A stretch of DNA of 64,000 nucleotides from positions 62,001 to 126,000 of the forward strand of contig NW_019775620.1 in NCBI RefSeq assembly GCF_001039355.2, written 5' to 3'. Source of the DNA: Lingula anatina (lineage: Eukaryota; Brachiopoda; Lingulata; Lingulida; Lingulidae). The notes beneath the pieces were generated by a model, which worked only from the letters and a program-made list of their open reading frames with translations, was not told the origin of the DNA and ran no database searches. A program made the position numbers and the translations under genes. Of the stretch, positions 12,770-24,353 are shown piece by piece (the first letter of the stretch is position 1; every line of letters begins with the position of its first letter).

Positions 12770-13161
12770 AATTAAATGCTAGTTAAAAATTGAATAGACA
12801 GGAAAATGGCTTTACATGGCTTCACACGGCTTCAAGAGGAGTAAGACCCTACTGATAAGAGATTTGAATGAGTATGAACTTTTGTCAGGTGTCAAAAAGT
12901 CATCTTACAGGTAGACAATGCAGCTCAGTTTAACAGCTAAGCACGCTCTATTCTCCAGTGGCTCGATTGTCGTCATCGGACCACGTGACAACGTAGCTCA
13001 TTAATTCTCAGGCCGAGCAAATAGGACGTTTTTTAAAGCCAAAAATTTACAAAATGAGCTTTTAATTTGTGTATTTGGGTAAAGATATCGTTAGTTGGGT
13101 ATGTTTTCTGAAGAATATGTTCCGTTCAGGCCATTCTGGCGGTAAGACGCAAATCCTTTAA

Positions 13162-14572
13162 AGATAATTTAAATTATCAACATAGGTGTGTCGATTTGAT
13201 ATTCCTAGATGTATGGTTATGTTATCTATTGTAAACGAATTCACATTATAATACGCTTTGTATTTAGTACATTTCCCCGGTATAAAGCTAGTGATTCTCT
13301 CTATAGAGAGATGTGTTCACATGTGTGACATAACTTTCCCCATATATTCAAACGCCCTAATATTGTACATGCATTCAGTTCAACGACATGGACTATCCAG
13401 ACCATGTTGTTATCAAGGTTTTTTACCATTTATCTCCAGTTTTCACAGCTATCAATGTTATTAACGTTTTCAAGGTTATCATGTTACAAGTTTATATGAA
13501 ATCAGTTTTTAAGTTTTAAGTTTATGGAGTTTCTTGAAATATGCAATCTATGAACTCCAAAAACGATTCATCTGTTTTTAATCCACGGTTATGGTACAGT
13601 TACCTCGTATGTTCTTCTGAAGACCCTTTTTGCCACCTAAAAATCTTAAGCAAACTGAGTATATTCTTCGGATATAATATAATATAATATAATATAATAT
13701 AATATAATATAATATAATATAATTTGTGACAATATATAGACTTTTTCAAGCACTGACGAGCACAAAGAAAAATTGACCTTTTATACTCTATGTATCATAT
13801 CGCAACTATTTCTGATTTACGCTAAATGTATCCAAACAAATCAGGCCGCAAAAGCAATATTTTTATTTGACACTTAATCCTGACATAAATTCTCCGTCTA
13901 AATTATTTTGTTTATTTTAAGAAAAAATTAATTTCTGTGCCACCTTTCATGAAGTACAACATGAAATAAACATAATAAAATGCCATCCACATGTAGCAGT
14001 GCGCCGGTCACAACCAATAATGCCGTTGCGCCATTTAGCCATATAGCGTATTATAGTACAATAAAGATTACATACCTCGGAATTAAAAAAAAAAGACTAC
14101 CGATCCTATGTTTGCCCCTCTATGTACTGCTTAATGCCCACATCCACATTGCAATGTTTGTTAAAAGGGCACCACTAGTAGTACTACATGTATTATAACC
14201 TGTACTAGTGCGACTAATACTAAAAACAATGATCACGTAGGAGGGGAATAAACAGGCGTTGACAGTACAGTAAGAATGAAAAGTGGAAAAGTTGCAGTGT
14301 CTTGGGTTTTACTCAAGTATGCTAGCTATTAAACTACTGTAGCAGAAATCAAGGGTTATGGAGACAGAGTCTGTCAAGGAAAGAAGTTTTCATCTGTGAT
14401 AATGGTGCAATTAACAACATTGTAAAACGCATAAAACAACCTTGGTTGTCGCTCATTCAATTATGTTGTAGTTACTTATCTACGCTGATATTTAATGAAT
14501 TTGTGTTAAAATGCATTCTGATAGTTTCCATTGAAACACAACCTGCATTCCTTACGGTTGCGTCACTGTCTT
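13162..14572. other. Intergenic between duplicated blocks 1 and 2
   Basis: 13162-13690 is homologous to parts of 24271-24340 and 26155-27360 in block 2 (for example the shared ttataatacgctt and cttctgaagacc). At 13671-13724 there is a pentanucleotide (AATAT)n tract. From about 13725 to 14550 I see no gene and no similarity to block 2, so this is where the duplicated unit ends. The sequence is AT-rich, without recognisable features. Confidence 0.5.
13671..13724. repeat. (AATAT)n pentanucleotide repeat
   Basis: About ten tandem copies of a 5-bp AT unit, located at the right-hand limit of homology between the two duplicated blocks. Confidence 0.9.
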
Positions 14573-16438
14573 TCATGGCCAAGATAACTCCACGAAAGGG
14601 GACAGAAAGCGTTCCACTGGATACTGTTGGTTGTTTATCCCATATTTCCTGCAAACTGCCAACATCTTTTTCTTCGCTTCATCTACAGATTTCCCCCTTA
14701 CAGCTACATGACATAACGGCTTCTCAAAGGGCTCATTTTCTTCCAAGTTGGGCTCTATTGGAAAGAAAATTATTTCCCCTTTATCATGAGCCTCAGCAAG
14801 GATTTCCGGTGTTGCAATGCCCGGTCGCGATAGTGCCTTGGCGTGGGCTGTTGTGGTACACATGACCCCTATGAGCTGGCACATTGGCTCCAATGGTCGG
14901 ACGCTGGGTTGTATCCCACATGCAATTAAGAAATTTAGGAAAAGGATATCCGTATCAAAGATGGCGAGTATCCAGTTCCGGTAATGGTATCCAGTCATTC
15001 TACCGTTGATCTCAGTCAATTTTGGTCCCGTGGGTGTCATTTTAAACTCAATATTATACACACCATCAGTGAGACCAACTGCTCTAACACACTGCTCTGT
15101 GGCCGTTACCAGCTGTCGTTGCTTGTCAAGGGGTAAACATGACGGCATACACGATGAAGTCTGGATAAAAAACGGAAAGCGGGTAGGTCCACAATCAGAG
15201 ATGAATGCCGCTAAAATCTTCCCTCGAAACATGACGATATCGACTCCATGCTTGGTTCCCAGTGCATACTCGGCTAGGTGCATTTCGTTGCCGTAACAAT
15301 TTACTAAGGCCTTTTCGTCCTCAGCTTTTAAGATTTTCTGAACGGCGTTGAAGGACTTCAGACATTCTGTCTCGTCTTTGACAAGGCACACTCCAAGAGA
15401 ACCTGTCCCGTATTCTGGCTTCAACAGTGCTGGATACTGAATAATATTTGACGATCCCTTCACATCTTCAGGTTGGATAATATTGCGTGTACTGACTGCA
15501 TAAACATTTGCGTTTGGCAGAGGAGAGCTCCTGACTGTAGATTCCATTAAAACTTTTTGAGTAAGACTTTTCTTCTTAGTCTTTCTTGAAGCTTCAGGCG
15601 TATTACCAGGTAGGTGCAGTGCCTCGCATACGAGAGCCGTCAGAGGAACGTATTCGTCAACAACGGTCATGCACCCGTCTACGACTAGGCCTTGTGTGCG
15701 AATTATTTGGACAACTCTCTTGGCAATTTCCTCGTCATGACTTACGTCTTCTATGTCACATTGGATAAACTTGTATACACTTTGAACTGCACTGTGATTA
15801 GGATCCGGTTCAATCAAAATTATCTAAAATGTGTGAGAAACACGCACATAAATATCCGTTTAAAAAATGCCTTGACACTTTTCTAATAGCCAAACAATTA
15901 GTTCGGATACAGATGAAAATTTTAAACGGTGAATGTATACCAGAAGTAAATAGTCTGTAAATTGAACAAATCATTTAAACTGGATATTATTTTTCGATTA
16001 ACCAATAAATAAATGAATAAATAAGTACATGAAATAAAATGAAATAAAATAAAATAAAAACAAATTTGTATACCGCTTGTTGAAAACATTTACCTTCACA
16101 AAGTAATTATCGGCAGCTTCCCAGACAAACTTTTTGTTTATTCCATTTCCTCCGCCAATTACAAGAATTTGCTTTCCTTGGAGAAGGAACCGCTGACTAC
16201 GGTTAACCATGGTTCTCACTAAGGGTCGAACGCAACTTCCAAGCTTGACCGGGTTTTGAAACTCGTAGGTCTGCGTGTTCGCGATGGTTTTCCTGCCATT
16301 ATTGATGCTTACAACCACGGCGTCATAACTGCTGTCTTCTTGATGTGTCAAGACAAAATTGACACCTGAAATATATAAAAATACATCTTATCAATTTGCA
16401 ATCAAGACAAAGTGAGACGATTGTGTTGCATTGTTCGT

Positions 16439-16495
<57 letters not shown>

Positions 16496-18964
16496 GGGGT
16501 AATCCAAGTTAATACAGAATGTTTAAAATATTGATTTTAAAGATATTCATGCACACGATGTTGTTTAAAGTAACTTAATCCCTGATTTACCTATTATGCC
16601 TATTTCTGACAAAAAACTTCCGCGTTTCTCTTTGTTCATACTGTCCTCGTGCTTCATCCAAATGTCCAATATGTCCTCCGCCTTTTTCTTGATCATTGAA
16701 CGGATCTGTAAATCACATAAATGATAACTAATTTATATCTCCACATTTTTTTTCTTTGGGGGGGGGGCGTAAATATGATACTCCAACGTCAATCGCTATT
16801 TCCTGTGAAAACTGACAAAGAACACTGGAAACAATTGATCTAACTAATAAACATCCCTGCATTAACATAAATCAACTCGAAACGACAAAAGTTTCCAGTT
16901 AGAATATATTGCTTCATAGACGAACATTTTCAATTTTGGATCGGTCTTGTAACCCCCAATGAACTAGAAAGCTTTCCAGTGACACTGGTAAAGTGTTGTC
17001 ACAATGAAGCGTTCTGTCCGCGTGACCAACGCCGCAGAAGATGTCTGAAACCAGCTGATTCCCGTTGGGAGTGCAGCAGACGAAAGCTCGGATTGTGCAG
17101 GACAACTCCTTGCTTTTGATGCCGACTAAAATGAATAATGTGCACTTATAGTATTTCTTTCATAAATTTATAAGGAGAAAAAACAATGCTAATTAAGCTG
17201 TTGTGTGATCCCGTTATGAGTAACATCATGTACGTGATATAATATAGTTTAGCGCAACCATAATATTAACTGATTATGCATAGTTTTAGAAACAGATAGT
17301 TTTAGAAACGATATAATTTTGCTGTTTCTAATACCGAAACGTACCTGCCTGTTCCTCGTAGTCAAGATGAGGGACTGGTAATTGTTCAAGGGTCTCACAA
17401 AATGCCTCCACAATGATGCTCTCCCCCTCTTCCAGAACATGTAGACCTTGACACATGGCGCTGTAAACGCCAGCTTGGTCATGGGCAGAATGGTAGGTCA
17501 CTCTTCGTGAAGCATGTACGCCTACTTTGACAACTACCTAGACAATAAAAAGTTATTTTTATGATTCAAATGAAAGTGAATTTTGTAAAAAAAAATAAAT
17601 GAATAAATAAATAAAACAGCGCCTATTCTCTTTTGTTTATATTGAAAGAGAGAGAGAGAAAGGAGAATTGTTAATATAAACCTTTTTCATCCTTTTTCCA
17701 AGCAAGGAACTAATAAATACAGCCAGTTCATTTTTGATCTTTTCTCTTCCGTCTTCTTTATTTTCAATAGCGACCACATAAATATTGCGTCTCTCCTGGT
17801 TATAAGGTATTCGTGATCTGTACACAAATGCCAGCGTATCGGGATAGGCAACACCAGCGTCCGCAACCAGACTACGAGTGAGAATTCGATCATCCAAACA
17901 CTTCATCAAATCTTGCGTGACTCCAAGTGGGCAATCTAAATCTTTTTCATAGTCCACATTGTAACTGCGCATGCAAACACTGCTTTTCTCATCATCTGCA
18001 ATAGGATGTATTTCATGTTTTGGCTAGAAAACTTAATCCAGAACATGAAGACAATGGAATCGTCGGGTTTAGGAATGCACAGAATCATATAATTACATAT
18101 AAAGTTGCATGAGTAAATAGAAAGATATACAGTGGAAATATACAATTAAATGAAAAAGATACTTGAAACAATTAATTAATGAGACAATAAAATTGTGGTA
18201 AGATAAAAAAAATGAATTACATATTGATAGGTCTCGACAATGTATGCGAAAAATGAATTATCAAACAAACAGAAAGCTGAATGACTAAATACACGATAAC
18301 AGCTATTGTCACATGATGTAATATTTAACTTCTGGATATTATACCTGTAGCAAGGTTTATGAAGTAAGTGACACGACGAGGTGGAATGAAGATGTCCAAA
18401 AATGTTCGACCACAAGAGTCAAATGTGACAGCCTTGTGTACTCGTAAGGTTTGCAGATCTCCTTCATTGGTGGATTCTTTCTGAAGCCATGTTAAAGAGG
18501 GTACCAGTAACATACCACCAGGACACTGCTTCCCACCCTCTAAACACAGGTTCAGACAGGTGAGAGGTTCCCCCAGTACCACCATCGTGATCTCTTCAAT
18601 CGTAGACTTTGATCGCGGATTCTGTAAACATTTGTGGTGTGGTTTAAGAGGATCTTATGTACCATCATTATTTTTAATAGCAAAGTAACTGTCCTCAAAC
18701 TCGACACTGCATGATTTATTCATTATACATATCTTTTTTTTACAAAAACGAAATATTTATTGAATACATGAAAAGGTAAATGTACATTTTTAACATCAGA
18801 AGACAATTTACTTCCATTCTGAATAAACTTATGGTAATATGAAATTTTCAAATTACCTGCGTTCTCTCTACGGTTTCTGGCAGGTCGTAAAATCCTAGTC
18901 CTTGATGCAAATCTTGCCAAAACTGACTTTTCTTGATTTCCTCGCCCAAAGAGCAGTGGTCCAT
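14573..18964 (-). CDS. CARNS1: Carnosine synthase-like copy 2, intact
   Basis: A complete minus-strand gene of eight coding exons: 18857-18964, 18345-18621, 17682-17995, 17345-17537, 16926-17125, 16591-16705, 16094-16365, 14573-15823. It sums to 910 codons including stop, 909 aa. The expected role is ATP-dependent ligation of beta-alanine or a similar amino acid to histidine in the cytosol. Family motifs match copy 1: PPRRVTYF, DDRILTR, GVGHADR, SINNGRKT, the glycine turn GGGNGINKKF at the end of exon 7, KPEYGTGSLGV and TEINGRM in the ATP-grasp half. Exon 6 is 9 nt longer than in copy 1. Introns are GT-AG, but exon 5 ends with the weak donor AAT^GTTCGT where copy 3 has AAG^GTGAGT. Exon sizes and introns nearly match copy 1, so the duplication is recent. 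Its exact substrate in this animal is not known. Confidence 0.92.
16443..16492. repeat. (TA)n microsatellite in intron 6 of copy 2
   Basis: About 25 TA units at the intron position where copy 1 has about 17. It is a length-variable marker between the duplicates. Confidence 0.9.
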
Positions 18965-21900
18965 TTTACTTGCTTAATAGTATAAATTTTCATATCAATA
19001 TATATTACTGTATCATTTACTGCACTATATTTATTGGAATATGCAATATCTTCTGTTAACACGCCATTTCCCTTCATTTGCTTTCACTCACCTATCACAT
19101 TTCTATTTATTTTCTCACAAAATACTTGTTGGCATTTAGACCACACCAGATGCCCTTTTAATAATAAGTTAAATGTTTTCTGAATAGAAGACAAAGGATA
19201 TACATTATGAAAAATAATGATATTTAATAATTGTAAAACAAAGAAATTTTAGTATTTTAACCTCTGATAAGAAGGTTATGTTTTTGGTTCTGTTAGTTGT
19301 AACGCGTTCTCTGCGTCGAAGATACACAAGCAGTAATAATAATGTCTTGACCTGTCATACATTCATTAGGTCTACTTTGTCTTTTTCAAACGTGTTCGTT
19401 AGCACATACTAGTAACATCAGGTTACTATAATTTTTCAAGGTAAAGTCCTTGGCAGCGTTTGCGCTTTCTGATTGCTTTTCTAGTTTACAATACTGATTA
19501 TAATAATAATGATTTTATTTACGTCTCATGTTTGAAAATAAAACCCACCCTATTAAGGGCTATGAGAGAGTAAAACCTGGAATAGTAAAGTTAAAATTCA
19601 TAAAAGTTCTTTAAAACAAATTAAGTATTAATTAAACACATAAAAAAGATATTATATATACAACTTTGCAATCCCTCTTGTCGTTATAAGACTTATTTCT
19701 CTTTCACATCATTGTGTGTACTTTTTTGCTGTCTTAAATTATGTCTGGTCATACTGCATAAGAAATTTTAACTTTTCATTGTCATTAAATGCATTTAAGT
19801 GTTATTCAACATGAATTGCAATTTTAAAAAGCATTCAAATGTTCTTCAACGTGAATTGCAAAGTAAAAAAGGTCTTTTCTAATGTCCTTGTAGAGTGTGC
19901 CATTGCGTGTAGTTGTTTTGCTGTCTTAAATTGTACCTGGTCATACTGCGTAAGAAATTTTAACTTCTCATTGTCATTAAATGTATTTAAGTGTTGTTCA
20001 ACATGAATTGCAAAATAAAAAGCATTCAAGTGTTCCTTAACATGAATTGCAAAGTTAAATAGGTCTTCTCTGATATTTAATTTAAGGTGCAATAAGTGCA
20101 TATAGATGCTCATCCAGTGGTTTATTAGGTTAACTCTAGTTTACAATTGTTCCCTTTGTTGTAAACTTGAGATTTGATCTGATGCCATTGCCGCATCAGG
20201 TATTATAACACTAAGATGTTCGCACTTGTACAAAGTTGATATTTGTTTGTTTGTTTTTTTTTTTTTTTTTTTTTTTTATTATTCATTTCCATGACACTTA
20301 AAATGTTTGCACTAGTAAAATGTTGATAGTTTTAATTTATTATCATGGAAACTAAAGGCACTAATTCTCAGTGGCCCATGTACATTTATATCTATAAACC
20401 TTGAATGAATGTTGTTGAATTTGGTTAAAAGCGCTAAAAAGGGAACGACAGAACGTTCTCCGCAGATTTTTCTTAACTATAGGTTACGTATGCAAGGCAG
20501 CTTTTACAGTATGTTCTCATTTTAAAACTTCACGTTCCGGTGAAACCAGACACATTCATCATGTCTGTGATATGCAGGTTGTCTTTTAATGGTAGGTGTA
20601 ACGACAGTATACAGCCATCTGTATGTTACAGCATTTTTCAAATGCACGGAGGGATTTGCATAAGGGTTGAGAACAAGTTGGTATTGGATTTGGATCAATG
20701 TAATGAAGTCTTATACATTATGTAATAGAACATAGAGGTACCTTCATACCTTAGTCGCCGAATAATGCGTTTGTGAAAGCAGTCGTTTTCATGTTTATTT
20801 TTCGTGCATTTATGATTTCTAGGAGGCAGGAAATAGAAGAGAGCACAAGACAGACAGCTAGAGTACAAAGTGTAGATCCTAGGGGTTGCTGCATATTTAG
20901 CAATAACGTAGATCGTTACTTGTTAACCCCCAATGGCAAGATTTACGTCTGCTTTCAAGGGATCCGTTCTCGAATTTTCCAGATCATTCTTTACAGAAGA
21001 CACAGTGCTATAGACTACGAAACATTTCTAAAAATTTACGTCAAAGATTTGTTTCTCTACTTTTTGGATCCTCGATTTTACAAAAAATTTTGCTGTATAA
21101 TGTCACATTGCTTTGTGAACACTCATGTTTTCCCAGTCCCAAGTCATTCGCAAATTGCACTAGAAACTACTGAGAGAAAATGGGTTTAAATGGTATTTTA
21201 TGATAAATGTAACTCTTACATAGATATGTATTTGCTAAACGCATTCACTCATATACACGAACATTTTAGTACTGCCCACATGGTAATACTTACATGTATA
21301 ACAAGGCATTGGATGAGACCATAACTTTGTCAATATGTCGGAATTGAAAATGGCAAAATCATTTGGAAAATATCCCTCATTAAACTTTAAAATTCTTACC
21401 TTGTTGTTAAGTTTCACGAAAAATAAAGAACGTTGAAAACGCCTCCCTGGTCTTCAAAAAAATAATGTCGCCCTCAACCTTAAGACTCTGACTTCCTACG
21501 CTCTGCCGATATTACTGATATATGAACACAGTGATGAGACTGCCAACGTGTTAAATGTCACGACCACATTGCGCATGTGTCACACACAACGTAACCATGC
21601 ATATTACGCAAGCAGCTTTACCAGTCATTCTTTGCTAGTGGTGCACTGCAGGGGGGCCATAACAAGAATGTTATTTAAATTTAGATAGCCAACCAAATTC
21701 TCATGACATCGTTGTGTATGTTTCAATAACAAATCAAAGAAGCTGCATGAGCAAGGAGGATGCTGTTATAAAAGCAAAATAAGAGAAAAAGCAGAAAATA
21801 TATCGAAATTACCCTCAAAATGGCGTCCTTTTTTGTGGAATTTCGACCCTACCTCTATTTAGGAACAGTTTGTTTAGGGTTTGAATGAATTATTGAAGCA

Positions 21901-22621
21901 GGGAATACACCTACTGCAAGAAGATATAATAAACAGAATGTGCAAATGGTTATTTAAATAAAAATTTATTTGAAGTGACTGAAAAATGATCACAAAATTA
22001 GCTTAACTTACGATACATGCGGTGTCCCACCCCGATGAAAATTTCATCTAATCCTATCTTTTTGTATTAAAACTGTTCAATCGTCCAAAGTAGTATGTCG
22101 GTTAGTTTGTGTCAAGAAATCCATGATAATATCAGTTTTCTTAAGAATTTCACATTTATTGCTCAGCAAGGTCAATTTTTCTTCACCGCGTCCCAATATA
22201 ACGTTCGCAACGGTGAAACTTCAGAGATCGATTCTTATCAGACGACTTTAAAATGCCGCGTGAAAATTATACATCGATAGCGATCTTCTTCCATACTCAC
22301 TAACTGATGACGTCTACACACGAATGGCTTCTTTTGCACACTAAAAAAACCAGCTCAAACTGGCGGGTGGTCCATTCTGATAACATATCACGCAATGACG
22401 CTGTCGAGATAGGATGCAGGGCACAGGTGTAATTCCCTTGATTTAACCGTCACAGGATTGTTTATTGGGATCTTCTTTGTATGAAGGTGAGAAATAATGA
22501 GTTTCGTTTCATTTTTCTTCAATTGTTTCAACATATTTGTGTACCGATTGATTTTTACCATTCTATAAGTAGGGTGACTTCGTCTGAACTTTCGTTTTGC
22601 GTCTGTGTCACATGGGGGACT
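18965..22621. other. Intergenic, upstream of carnosine synthase copy 2
   Basis: No gene is supported. About 19260-19300 carries the first bases of the ACCTCCGCCAAGG-type MITE seen whole at 24341-26150 (shared aaggttatgtttttggttc). A two-unit tandem repeat lies at 19718-20080 and a poly-T run at about 20250-20278. About 20285-21600 is homologous to block 1 at 8915-9720. A 138-codon plus-strand frame at 20773-21189 shows no domain and is not preserved in block 1. The stretch from 21600 to the gap is unremarkable. Confidence 0.5.
19718..20080. repeat. Two-copy tandem repeat, period about 191 bp
   Basis: The stretch beginning gctgtcttaaat near 19729 recurs near 19920 with the same order of words (ggtcatactgc, aagaaattttaact, cattgtcattaaatg, caacatgaattgcaa). 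A shorter word, catgaattgcaa or cgtgaattgcaa, occurs twice within each unit, so the unit itself has an internal duplication. It is absent from the matching place in block 1. Confidence 0.8.
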
Positions 22622-23294
22622 NNNNNNNNNNNNNNNNNNNNNNNNNNNNNNNNNNNNNNNNNNNNNNNNNNNNNNNNNNNNNNNNNNNNNNNNNNNNNNN
22701 NNNNNNNNNNNNNNNNNNNNNNNNNNNNNNNNNNNNNNNNNNNNNNNNNNNNNNNNNNNNNNNNNNNNNNNNNNNNNNNNNNNNNNNNNNNNNNNNNNNN
22801 NNNNNNNNNNNNNNNNNNNNNNNNNNNNNNNNNNNNNNNNNNNNNNNNNNNNNNNNNNNNNNNNNNNNNNNNNNNNNNNNNNNNNNNNNNNNNNNNNNNN
22901 NNNNNNNNNNNNNNNNNNNNNNNNNNNNNNNNNNNNNNNNNNNNNNNNNNNNNNNNNNNNNNNNNNNNNNNNNNNNNNNNNNNNNNNNNNNNNNNNNNNN
23001 NNNNNNNNNNNNNNNNNNNNNNNNNNNNNNNNNNNNNNNNNNNNNNNNNNNNNNNNNNNNNNNNNNNNNNNNNNNNNNNNNNNNNNNNNNNNNNNNNNNN
23101 NNNNNNNNNNNNNNNNNNNNNNNNNNNNNNNNNNNNNNNNNNNNNNNNNNNNNNNNNNNNNNNNNNNNNNNNNNNNNNNNNNNNNNNNNNNNNNNNNNNN
23201 NNNNNNNNNNNNNNNNNNNNNNNNNNNNNNNNNNNNNNNNNNNNNNNNNNNNNNNNNNNNNNNNNNNNNNNNNNNNNNNNNNNNNNNNNNNNNN
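22622..23294. other. Assembly gap (673 N)
   Basis: An unbroken run of N. Open frames reported across it are artefacts. The left edge reads gtcacatggggga and the DNA at about 23690-23705 contains cccatgtgac, its inverted form, so the gap may sit inside a palindromic repeat. Confidence 0.99.
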
Positions 23295-24340
23295 TACGTT
23301 ACGCAATGAAGCACCGAAAATGGGTGAAGAAAATGTGTCTCAGTAATGCGTGTTTGCCACTCATAATGCACTGTACTTTGTTTGAATAAGCAATAAACTA
23401 TTTGTGATCTTAGGTTATCCATTGTTCGTTATCAGAGTTAACAGATTCTTTGTGTGATTTTTTTTCAGAATCCCAAGAGTGGATGCCTTAGTGAGCACAG
23501 AACAGATATCACCATTGGTCTACATATGTCAGGAAGAATGTTATAATTATGAACTTTGTGTTACACTGAACTTCATTTTGTTAAATTTTGTATTTAACTG
23601 AACTTTATTGTGTTAAAATAATAATAAAAAAATAATAATTCTGATAAAAAACTACAATCTGGAACATTCTTTAGATCAACTTTGTTCAGTGTGTGTCCCA
23701 TGTGACAGAGTTACAGTAAATAAAATATGTGCATTATTCCTCTGTGTTTGTCAATTCCATTTTAAAAGCATGTGAAAGTGGTGTGCCCCTCATGATTGAA
23801 GTGTGTATGGATAATAGCAAAAATATTGTTATTATTTACATGATTATAAAAAGTTTTTGTACCCGCGTCAATAATGTTACCGTGACCCACATATTCACCA
23901 TTTTTATTAATTATGAAATGTGGATTAAATTCTTCAAAACCAGTTTTGAAGCATTGAGACAACACCCCCTTATGATTTAAACTAAAACGGAAAACATTCC
24001 ATTAGACTTTCATTAGTTTGTGCAAAATATATTACCCAGGGTAACGCGTCTTGGATTTGGTGGGTATAGCTGTTCAACTCTCCTGTGTGCAGCTGCTGTT
24101 TCCCTTTTTATGAAATGATAAACTGTGATGGTGTAGCTATCACATCGCAAAATTACAGCTTCCCAGAGAAAGTTTGAAATTTTCGGTCAAATTCAACATT
24201 TTGTAACCACTAGCAAAGAATGACAGTTATGTAATTTGGAGATGCAAATTTCCACAAAAAAACCTCTTGAAGATAATTCTAATTATCAAAATAGGTACCT
24301 CAATAAGGTTTTCCCAAGTGTATGTTTCAAGCTAGTTATT
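23295..24340. other. Intergenic stretch between the gap and the nested insertion
   Basis: AT-rich, no gene. It holds an AATAATAATA-rich tract near 23620. From about 24225 it is homologous to block 1 around 10830 and 13160, which exposes the empty site of the Kolobok-like element at 24267-24270. Confidence 0.5.
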
Positions 24341-24353
24341 ACCTCCGCCAAGG

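Larger units (their letters stand above)
10873..13161. mobile_element. Kolobok-like DNA transposon between TTAA sites, decayed
   Basis: The element lies between TTAA at 10873-10876 and TTAA at 13158-13161. Its ends read AGGAG... on the left and AGGAT... on the right (reverse complement). The second duplicated block lacks it: there the flanks are contiguous around 24267-24270 (TTGA), giving a paralogous empty site. Inverted segments occur inside it: 11061-11085 against 12965-12989 match at 22 of 25 bases (GTCACGTG...GACGACAATC). Kolobok elements are known for TTAA target duplications and a THAP-domain transposase, and T2-type Xenopus MITEs begin TTAAAGGRR. A broken THAP domain just inside the left arm fits this. 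No intact transposase remains. Confidence 0.7.

Noticed and set aside
14446-14865. Plus-strand frame antisense to the last exon of carnosine synthase copy 2
   Set aside because: It is a shadow of the conserved minus-strand coding exon; the same shadow appears in copy 1.
20773-21189. 138-codon plus-strand frame upstream of carnosine synthase copy 2
   Set aside because: The homologous DNA in block 1 (about 9240-9420) does not preserve the frame.
22388-23422. Long open frames spanning the N run
   Set aside because: They are open only because N cannot encode a stop; the real flanking sequence has no coding signal.
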